Source of the DNA: Psychromonas sp. | Lineage (GTDB): Bacteria > Pseudomonadota > Gammaproteobacteria > Enterobacterales > Psychromonadaceae | Assembly (NCBI GenBank): GCA_023145575.1 | Contig: JAGLDN010000252.1 | Coordinates: 1-11,817, forward strand | DNA: 11,817 bases | Direction of reading: 5' to 3' | In this document: piece by piece, positions 1 through 5,730 of the stretch | Layout of the letters: each line of letters opens with the position of its first letter | Numbering within the stretch: the first letter of the stretch is position 1 | Program-made: the position numbers and the translations under genes | Notes under the pieces: generated by a model | Told to the model about the DNA's origin: nothing | Databases searched by the model: none | Seen by the model: the letters and a program-made list of their open reading frames with translations, nothing else

Positions 1-687
1 AGGTAAGCAATGGTAGACTTCTTCACCTTCGTCCTCCATTAAAATTCCGAACCAATCTGAGACTACCTTGTGTTCATACCTCATTTGGGATTGATTCTTA
101 ATCATCATGTTTCTTGGCAAACAACAGCTATGTTGCATTGCAAAGTAGGGCGCTCCTAAAACGAAACAAACCATGTCGGTATAAAGAGATTTTATTTGGG
201 TATTTCTTATTATATCTGTTTGTAAATCATCATCATAAATATGATAGGGAAAGCTAAGATGTGATACATGAGGGAAAATAATTTCAATGCCTACGTCGTT
301 GAAACCATCGTCGTAATAATTAACAGGATGGAAAGCGGCAAGAGTTAACGGAATAACACGTCTTTTAGTTACAGTTTCTGAAGGTTCTCCACAGGCCCAA
401 AGTGCAGCCTCCTTAGCCTCTCTAGGATCACGCATGTCAACAAAGGTTATATCGCGACCGTTATTAAGGAGCGCCACATTAACCTTTTCCGCTAACTTTT
501 GTACAAGATGAAACTCAGCGATGTCTTTCGAATGGACACTAGTTTCATTCAAAAATTTGAGAAAATATTCTGACAAATTGACTACTTTTTTTACGAGAAA
601 TTTTAGTTTCAATTTTTCATTATAGCGAAATTGAGTCGTTGCTACATATCCATAATACTTAATTTTTTGAAAACGCACATTTATCAT
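1..687 (-). CDS. Partial protein of unknown function (C-terminus beyond left edge)
   Basis: An open frame of 229 codons runs from an ATG at 687 to the left edge with no stop, so the C-terminus is missing. By comparison with its truncated paralogue at 1647-1925, about 25 more residues are expected. I recognise no family. The protein is soluble-looking, with no signal peptide or membrane segment. It has a Lys/Phe-rich N-terminus (residues 1-50), a VDMRDPREAKEAALWACGEP stretch near residues 88-107, and a Cys-containing block around residues 172-193 (GAPYFAMQ, then CCLPRN). That block and the acidic EDEGEEVYHCLP near residues 218-229 are conserved in the second copy, so they are the likely constrained part. 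The ATG is overlapped by the stop of an 8-codon upstream ORF that carries a better ribosome site. That the frame is real is supported by its length and by the paralogue; its function is unknown. Confidence 0.75.
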   Translation of the reverse strand, partial: MINVRFQKIKYYGYVATTQFRYNEKLKLKFLVKKVVNLSEYFLKFLNETSVHSKDIAEFHLVQKLAEKVNVALLNNGRDITFVDMRDPREAKEAALWACGEPSETVTKRRVIPLTLAAFHPVNYYDDGFNDVGIEIIFPHVSHLSFPYHIYDDDLQTDIIRNTQIKSLYTDMVCFVLGAPYFAMQHSCCLPRNMMIKNQSQMRYEHKVVSDWFGILMEDEGEEVYHCLP

Positions 688-710
688 GGTTGGAGCCTAA
701 TTATTTTCAT
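684..710 (-). other. 8-codon upstream ORF overlapping the start of the 1-687 gene
   Basis: Reading the minus strand, an AGAGG ribosome site lies 7 nt before an ATG at 710-708. The ORF encodes MKIIRLQP and stops at TGA (686-684), which overlaps the downstream ATG (687-685) as ATGA. The downstream ATG has no good Shine-Dalgarno of its own. This layout fits translational coupling. A frameshift in a longer original N-terminus would look the same. Confidence 0.35.
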
Positions 711-885
711 TTTTATACCTCTATCATTTGAAACGAGTTGACAGTTTTTTATAGTTTCAATGACCAATATGGGAGCACGTTAAATGCTTGATCATAGAGT
801 ATTTGCCTTTTTGAACCATCATTTTTAAATGTTGTTTTTTTATTAACGTTTGATCAATTATTTTTTAACACCAGTATTCACAGTA

Positions 886-915
886 AAGAGAAGAGAAGAG
901 AAGAGAAGAGAAGAG
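886..915. repeat. Pentanucleotide microsatellite (AAGAG)6
   Basis: Six perfect AAGAG units stand in tandem (CTCTT on the minus strand). No reading frame through the tract is long enough to be a gene, and the plus-strand frame stops right after it. It lies about 200 bp upstream of the minus-strand gene at 687, so slippage could alter promoter spacing rather than a coding frame. Confidence 0.9.
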
Positions 916-1097
916 ACTTAATCGCTCACCTGTCCTCAAATTAAGAGAGATTTTGTGGCGTTATTGGAGCCTTAATTTTTATAGATATAATAATATCAGC
1001 TTCATAAATGATTTTACCTTTTTTTGATTATAAAGACATTTAATTATATAACTCTATGGGAGTGTTATCATGACATATTTTATTTGGCTCTTTTAAG

Positions 1098-1263
1098 TCA
1101 TGTGCGCTTGCTACTTCAAAATACAAAGTCAGATCGGTAAATTGTGACAAGTAGCGAGGAATAAAATTTCCCCTCGGTGATCAACTACGTTAAACCTTGC
1201 TGGAGAATTAATATAAAGATTTTAATTCTTAACTAGATATACCATTCGATATTTTATAACCAC
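1098..1263 (+). repeat. Diverged interspersed repeat, modules A and B
   Basis: The block aligns along its length with 10357-10523. Shared landmarks in the same order are CATG, AGATCGRTAAATTGT, a GAG/GAT-ATAAAATTT segment, AAGAYTTTAAT with CTTAAC, and a closing ATTTTAT with CAAC or CCAC. A 24-base word at 1109-1132 is identical to the reverse complement of 1979-2002. The copies are old and non-coding. Confidence 0.7.
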
Positions 1264-1289
1264 AAAAATTGGTGCAAATTAACGATTGC

Positions 1290-1305
1290 GACAAGTTAAC
1301 TTGTC
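1290..1305. repeat. Perfect 16-bp palindrome
   Basis: GACAAGTTAACTTGTC reads the same on both strands. It could be a binding site for a dimeric regulator, but it lies far from any gene start (more than 600 bp upstream of the gene at 687), so its role is unknown. Confidence 0.6.
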
Positions 1306-1368
1306 CTTGAGGGCGTTAGCTCTAATACAAGTCATGAATTATTACAGGTGAAATGTGAAATAACAATA

Positions 1369-1423
1369 AAAGAATTAACATGTTCTCGTTAATTCTTTAG
1401 GCAAATGATTAGCGTAGCTAATC
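1369..1423. repeat. Two consecutive hairpins
   Basis: The first hairpin has 11-bp arms (AAAGAATTAAC at 1369-1379 and GTTAATTCTTT at 1388-1398) around an 8-nt loop. The second has perfect 7-bp arms (GATTAGC at 1407-1413 and GCTAATC at 1417-1423) around a 3-nt loop. Their closeness suggests a structured RNA or the remains of a repeat, and the first could terminate weakly. A perfect 12-bp palindrome ACAAAGCTTTGT follows at 1474-1485. Confidence 0.5.
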
Positions 1424-1442
1424 GTTGATAGGTCGAATGTTA

Positions 1443-1479
1443 TGCCTTGCTCTTATGCTCGAGCTAAAGCCTGACAAAG
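1443..1479 (-). repeat. Interspersed repeat, module C (inverted)
   Basis: The reverse complement of this segment (CAGGCTTTAGCTCGAGCATA, then GAGCAAGGCATA) matches 1934-1970 and 11631-11670 with scattered differences. It is a short module of the same non-coding family found throughout the intergenic spaces. Confidence 0.6.
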
Positions 1480-1646
1480 CTTTGTGAATTGACAAGGGTA
1501 TATACTCGTTATCTTGACTCGCATTTTATGGTGATAGGCTGACCTGTTATTAACTGATATATTACTGTGCAAGATGGCTCTCGTAGTGAGTAAATGGCTT
1601 GGTGTTTAGGCTAACTGGTCAAGTCATTTAATAAGGACTGGTCAAC

Positions 1647-1925
1647 TTAATTTTTGTGGAGGATCCGTAATTTTAACCTTTCCAATAAATTGCTCCTATA
1701 TAAGGTACCTACTTTAGTAGGTTCAGGTAAGCAATGGTAGACTTCTTCATCTTCGTCCTCTATTACAAATCCGAACCAATCTAAGAGTAGCTTGCGTTCA
1801 TAGTTCATTTGGGATTGATTATTAATGATCATGTTACGTGGCATGCAACAGTATTTTTGCATTGCTATGCAGGGCGCTCCTATTACGGAAAAAACCATGG
1901 CTGAATAAAGCAATTCTATTTCAAA
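1647..1925 (-). pseudogene. 5'-truncated paralogue of the 1-687 gene
   Basis: The minus-strand frame ending at 1647 matches the last part of the 1-687 protein: GAPCIAMQKYCCMPRN against GAPYFAMQHSCCLPRN, then NNQSQMNYE and EDEDEEVYHCLP. At DNA level 1725 onward is a direct repeat of 1 onward for about 190 bp. Similarity runs up to about 1925 (IELLYSAMV against IKSLYTDMV), and an in-frame stop lies just beyond at 1932-1934, so roughly the first 175 residues are missing. The only available start is a TTG at 1913 with no evident ribosome site. The C-terminal 25 residues (from EPTKVG to LHKN) show what the left-edge gene probably ends with. An 88-residue product cannot be excluded, but a gene remnant is more likely. 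Confidence 0.72.
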
Positions 1926-1933
1926 ATAGATTT

Positions 1934-2084
1934 ATCAGGCCTTAATTCAAGCATTAGAGCAAGGCATAATTTACCTTGCTGACTTTGTATTTTGAAGTAG
2001 CATGTGTATAGGCTTAAATCTTACGTTTAGCTACTTGCCACTATTTGCCTTGCTGAATTTGCAGTTTGAAGTAACATGGGTATA
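1934..2084 (-). repeat. Interspersed repeat block: module C plus two module A units
   Basis: On the minus strand two related units read TATACCCATG..ACTTCAAA (from 2084) and TATACACATGCTACTTCAAA (from 2010). Each is followed by a TCAGCAAGGYAAAT motif, and the second runs into module C at 1934-1970. The block begins fewer than 10 bp from where similarity of the truncated gene ends (about 1925), so the repeat sits at the breakpoint. Confidence 0.75.
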
Positions 2085-2190
2085 AATTTTTTTAGGTGTC
2101 ATATTATCGCTACTGCGTAAAAACAGTTAAGTAAGTGCCATTTTTAAAATGTGATGTAAGTATATAATAGCGGGATCTGCGTAATCGCAT

Positions 2191-4098
2191 TTATTGTGTC
2201 CGAGTATAACTTAAACCATGTCCAAATGGATAAAGCACCGTTTTACCGTCTGAGCTTTTTATGTCCACAGGGAGTTGTCCTGTCGGTTCATTTAATGGTG
2301 TGTTGTCATTGGCTAACATAAATAAACTTCGTACACCTGCGCGCATATTCGCCTCTAACTTATTACGGTTATTATTGGTAACATCAAAGCCAGTCACGCC
2401 ATACACCGCAATATTCGCTTTAACCCCTTTTAAATAAGCAATGTCATACGGATTTCTCGACGCAATCACAACACAAGGTATACTGAGCTGATTACTCATA
2501 TTAATTATATGCTGTGCATTATTAATTGTTGATGTTGCACTCAGGTTATAGGTTAGCAATAATACAAAATCGGCGGCTTCGATTTGTTTTTTAAGATCAC
2601 TTAATTGCTTTTCATCAAGCACAGAGCTATTCATAGAGATCACCCGATCTTCAATACTCAGATCTGAATTTAACGCATCATTAGTAATCTTATTTATCTC
2701 ATTTATCACCAAGTTATTACGCGATTGCTCATCAGAGAGGATCAAGCACTTTGTGCGCTGATTTAGCTTGAACGGTAGAATGTTCTGATTTTCAATCAGG
2801 GTAACAGCGCGCTCTGCAAGCTGTATCTCTTTGCCTTTATTTTCAATTGACCCCACGTTCTTTTTAGCGGCTGAATAAGAGACTGGCTGTGCTGAAATTT
2901 TATTGCTTAATTTTGATAAGATCACACGCAACGCTGACGCGGTTATTCTCTCAGATAAGGCTGGAATGCTTTTACATTCTTGTTCAAGGTAGTTGAATAT
3001 TGCGCCTAATTTTTTAATATCTTCAACACCCCAGACATGCACAGGCATTAAAATAATATCCGCCCCTGCTAAAATTGCCTGCTTAACCGTCCACGGCGCT
3101 TCAAAATAATTAGCAATCGCGCCCATATCAATCGCATCTGTTATGATAAGTCCTTGATAATTCAATTCATCCCTTAAGATCCCCGTCAATATTTTTTTAG
3201 AAAGTGTTGCTGGTGTGCCAATCACCTCGCCTGTCAATGGGGACGTTAATTTGTCATCGTCAATACAAGGCACAACAACATGTGCTGTCATGACTGAGTC
3301 TTGATTGTAAATAAACGCATTTTTAAACGCTTGTAAATCAGTACAAGTCCATTGGTCTTTTGAATATGAAACATAGGGTAATGAAAAATGAGGATCAACA
3401 CTGACATTACCATGCCCTGGAAAATGCTTTACTGACGTCAGCACGCCATATTGATGGATCCCTTTGGTGTAGGCTTTAGCCATTTGATCAATCAACGCTA
3501 AATTGTCAGCATATGCTCTGACGCCAATCACTGGGTTATTTTGTTGTGCATTAACATCAATCACTGGCGCAAAATTAAAGTTAATGCCCAATGAAGATAG
3601 CTCCAATCCATGTACTTGCCCTGACATTTCCGCTAACTTAGGATTTCGGGTGGCAGCTACTGCCATATTACCAGGCATTTCAGTGCCTTCGCGTAAACGG
3701 GTAACATATCCCCCCTCTTGATCAACTGCAATAAATAAAGGAAAATTCGATCTCGCATTTTGAAAGCCTTGAATTAAAGCAATCGTTTGCTCTGTGCTGT
3801 AGAGATTTTCACGAAAAAGTGCCACACCACCTAAATGGTGATCACGGATCACTTGCTGTAAATCATCCGCCATATGAGAAAGTGATTTAGGTGATTTAGG
3901 TGATTTATCATCATTCGTTCCCCAATAGCGAAAATCAAGCATCAGCAATTGCCCTATTTTCTCTCGTAAACTCATACTATCAACAAAACGTTTAGCAAAG
4001 ACACAAGGATCTTGATAGGCATCATTTAATTTGTCTGATGAATAAGGTGTTTGCTTTTTATTTTCTGTGGATCTTTTTGGCTTCATGATTTGCTTCAT
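2191..4098 (-). CDS. Glycoside hydrolase family 3, NagZ-type beta-N-acetylglucosaminidase, without signal peptide
   Basis: This 635-residue protein has the two-domain GH3 layout: a TIM barrel (about 40-400) and a C-terminal alpha/beta sandwich (about 420-635, ending near PFGHGLSYT). AVDQEGG (124-130), KHFPGHG (224-230), the Asp-Pro-His segment at 235-237 and the likely nucleophile Asp321 in ITDAIDMGAI match the NagZ class, which uses an Asp-His dyad as acid/base and hydrolyses terminal GlcNAc from muropeptides. It resembles the long B. subtilis type rather than the short one-domain NagZ of enteric bacteria. The N-terminus is charged (MKQIMKPKRSTENKKQ) with no signal peptide, and an in-frame TAA 18 nt upstream rules out extension, so a cytoplasmic location is inferred. 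It is a clear paralogue of the exported GH3 at 5731-7641 and lies 254 bp downstream of the namZ-type gene. A 9-bp in-frame tandem repeat encodes SPKSPK in a linker. Confidence 0.92.
   Translation of the reverse strand: MKQIMKPKRSTENKKQTPYSSDKLNDAYQDPCVFAKRFVDSMSLREKIGQLLMLDFRYWGTNDDKSPKSPKSLSHMADDLQQVIRDHHLGGVALFRENLYSTEQTIALIQGFQNARSNFPLFIAVDQEGGYVTRLREGTEMPGNMAVAATRNPKLAEMSGQVHGLELSSLGINFNFAPVIDVNAQQNNPVIGVRAYADNLALIDQMAKAYTKGIHQYGVLTSVKHFPGHGNVSVDPHFSLPYVSYSKDQWTCTDLQAFKNAFIYNQDSVMTAHVVVPCIDDDKLTSPLTGEVIGTPATLSKKILTGILRDELNYQGLIITDAIDMGAIANYFEAPWTVKQAILAGADIILMPVHVWGVEDIKKLGAIFNYLEQECKSIPALSERITASALRVILSKLSNKISAQPVSYSAAKKNVGSIENKGKEIQLAERAVTLIENQNILPFKLNQRTKCLILSDEQSRNNLVINEINKITNDALNSDLSIEDRVISMNSSVLDEKQLSDLKKQIEAADFVLLLTYNLSATSTINNAQHIINMSNQLSIPCVVIASRNPYDIAYLKGVKANIAVYGVTGFDVTNNNRNKLEANMRAGVRSLFMLANDNTPLNEPTGQLPVDIKSSDGKTVLYPFGHGLSYTRTQ
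3882..3908 (-). repeat. In-frame 9-bp tandem repeat in the GH3 gene
   Basis: Three units of GTGATTTAG (the last ending in T) lie in tandem within the coding sequence. On the coding strand they give a repeated Ser-Pro-Lys at residues 64-72, in the loop after FRYWG. The exported paralogue has an unrelated Lys-rich loop of similar length there, so the site tolerates change. Confidence 0.8.
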
Positions 4099-4145
4099 TT
4101 TGTGAGATAGTGATTAAAAGTTTATTATTTGTGTTCATTGTATTA

Positions 4146-4168
4146 TATACACGTGATACTTCAAGACG
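4146..4168 (+). repeat. Interspersed repeat, module A fragment
   Basis: The sequence starts TATACACGTGATACTTCAAG, the same edge as the units at 11413 and 11603 (TATACTCRTGATACTT). It lies in the 254-bp space between the namZ-type gene and the second GH3 gene. No clear terminator was seen in that space. Confidence 0.55.
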
Positions 4169-4352
4169 AAAAATATAGCAAACGTTGAGGCGACATCTCG
4201 AAAACTAATAAAATTTAAAGGTGTCTTATTCATTTAAAATAACGGCAAACGATTAGTCTCACTCTTCATTGAGAAATCATCAAACTGCGCCTTGGTTTAG
4301 CGTTCGATCTGTCGACTAAATAAATCGCTTTAATTGGTGACAGGTATATCCA

Positions 4353-5540
4353 TTAAGGGTAGAGTAAATATTTCTTTCGTTGTTTTTTGTAATTAGCCAA
4401 ACCCTTCGCCCACGAGGCTTTAATTTCTTTTGATGATTTACCCGCGATCACTTGCTGATAAAACGAATCAGTGCCCATGAGACTAGCAAGCCAAGATCGC
4501 TTTGTAATTATTTCATTATCAGCATAACCCAGTTTTTTTAGTTTTTTATACCAAGAAATATAATAACCAAGGTTAAGTCCGCCTACCTTGTTATATTTTA
4601 AGTGACTTAAATCATCACCATATACGACCTTACCTTCTTGAGGCCAACCTTTGTCAGATACCCTCCCCAATAGTTTGCCTGCGCGTTTATCGTTAAAACC
4701 TATCATTTGCAATGGCTTATTTGTACCTCTTCCAATGCTGATACTGCTTGATTCAAAGAGTCCTAATGAAGGATATAACCGAACGCTTAATTCATTGGGT
4801 AAATTTGGCGAAGGTTTAACAGGTAAAATATAACGCATATTATGTTTATAATGCTGCATCTTAGAGATATATAAATGCTTAACCTTAACACCATTTTTTA
4901 ACCAGCCTTCACCGTTGATCATCAATGCAAGTTCACCCACACTCAGACCATGCAAAAGCGGAATAGGATCAATTCCAACAAACGATTCATACTTGGGTTG
5001 CATGATTGGACCGTCGATAAAACCACCGTTTGGGTTCGGTCTGTCTAAAATTATTAGCATTTTGTTATTTTCAGCAGCTGCTTCCATCACTAAATGCAAG
5101 GTGCTGATATAAGTAAAATAACGTACACCCACATCTTGAAGATCAAACACTAATACATCAACATCTTTCAACTGTTTATCGGTCGGCTTTTTGTTATCTC
5201 CATAAAGTGAGGTCACTGGTAACCCCGTTTTCAAATCAATCGATGTCTCAACCTTCTTACCCGCAGGCGTTTTACCGCCAATACCGTGTTCAGGCGAAAA
5301 TAATCTTATTATATTAACCTTTTTAGCGATTAAAAAATCAATCAAACGCACATCAGCAATCATTGATGTTTGATTGACAACTAAACCTACGCGCTTATTT
5401 ATAAGCAAAGGTAGGTAATAATCAATATTTTTTGCGCCAACAAGAAATCGCTGGGGCACTTTTTGTTGAGCCAATGCAAGTGAGACTGTGCTAAACACAA
5501 ACCCAATGCTAAACACCAAGGTAAATAGTATCTTTTTCAT
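4353..5540 (-). CDS. namZ: DUF1343 / GH171 exo-beta-N-acetylmuramidase, exported
   Basis: This 395-residue protein is a full-length member of the DUF1343 family, whose B. subtilis member NamZ (YbbC) removes MurNAc from the non-reducing end of peptidoglycan fragments. Family landmarks in order are GLVVNQTS (52-59), FSPEHG (81-86), VFDLQDVGVRYFTYISTL (131-148), LDRPNPNGG (165-173), DGPI (176-179), LLHGLSVGELA (195-205), PSPNLPN (243-249) and ESSSISIGRGTNKP (263-276). Residues 1-24 form a signal peptide ending ALA-QQ, so the enzyme should act in the periplasm or outside. The ATG has an AGGA 9 nt upstream. It lies between two GH3 NagZ-type genes on the same strand, matching the known NagZ-then-NamZ sequence of action. 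A near-perfect dyad at 5557-5576 lies just upstream. Family assignment is firm; the substrate is inferred from the family. Confidence 0.95.
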   Translation of the reverse strand: MKKILFTLVFSIGFVFSTVSLALAQQKVPQRFLVGAKNIDYYLPLLINKRVGLVVNQTSMIADVRLIDFLIAKKVNIIRLFSPEHGIGGKTPAGKKVETSIDLKTGLPVTSLYGDNKKPTDKQLKDVDVLVFDLQDVGVRYFTYISTLHLVMEAAAENNKMLIILDRPNPNGGFIDGPIMQPKYESFVGIDPIPLLHGLSVGELALMINGEGWLKNGVKVKHLYISKMQHYKHNMRYILPVKPSPNLPNELSVRLYPSLGLFESSSISIGRGTNKPLQMIGFNDKRAGKLLGRVSDKGWPQEGKVVYGDDLSHLKYNKVGGLNLGYYISWYKKLKKLGYADNEIITKRSWLASLMGTDSFYQQVIAGKSSKEIKASWAKGLANYKKQRKKYLLYP

Positions 5541-5556
5541 GTTTGAAGATCCTGTG

Positions 5557-5576
5557 TTAGCCTGAGTTCAGGTTAA
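5557..5576. promoter_or_regulatory. Near-perfect dyad upstream of the namZ-type gene
   Basis: TTAGCCTGA (5557-5565) and TCAGGTTAA (5568-5576) form 9-bp arms with one mismatch and a 2-bp spacer, ending 17 nt before the ATG at 5540. It could be an operator between promoter and start, or a small hairpin in the leader RNA. No known regulator motif is recognised. Confidence 0.4.
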
Positions 5577-5624
5577 GAAGCGTTTTAATTGATACTCAAT
5601 AAATATAACAAGCATTTATGCTCA

Positions 5625-5653
5625 ATACTAAAATATCGACATTATCAAGACAA
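5625..5653 (-). promoter_or_regulatory. Candidate sigma-70 promoter for the namZ-type gene
   Basis: On the minus strand, TTGTCT (5653-5648) and TAGTAT (5630-5625) are separated by 17 bp, about 85 nt upstream of the ATG at 5540. Both are moderate matches. With the 190-bp gap after the upstream GH3 gene, this suggests the namZ-type gene may have its own promoter. In such AT-rich DNA a chance match is possible. Confidence 0.35.
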
Positions 5654-5730
5654 ATTAATCAATAATATCTGACGATTGTAAATCAATTTAACGCAGATAG
5701 GGCTACAAACACAGAATTAACAAATTTTTT

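Larger units (their letters stand above)
688..1646. other. Gene-poor intergenic region
   Basis: No convincing coding frame is visible on either strand in these 959 bases. The region holds the upstream side of the 1-687 gene, a pentanucleotide microsatellite (886-915), a diverged repeat block (1098-1263), four short dyads between 1290 and 1485, and an inverted repeat fragment at 1443-1479. I could not assign a promoter with confidence. Confidence 0.6.

Noticed and set aside
2178..2189. Small dyad TGCGTAATCGCA just after the second GH3 gene as a terminator.
   Set aside because: The 4-bp stem has no following U-tract, so it is too weak to call.
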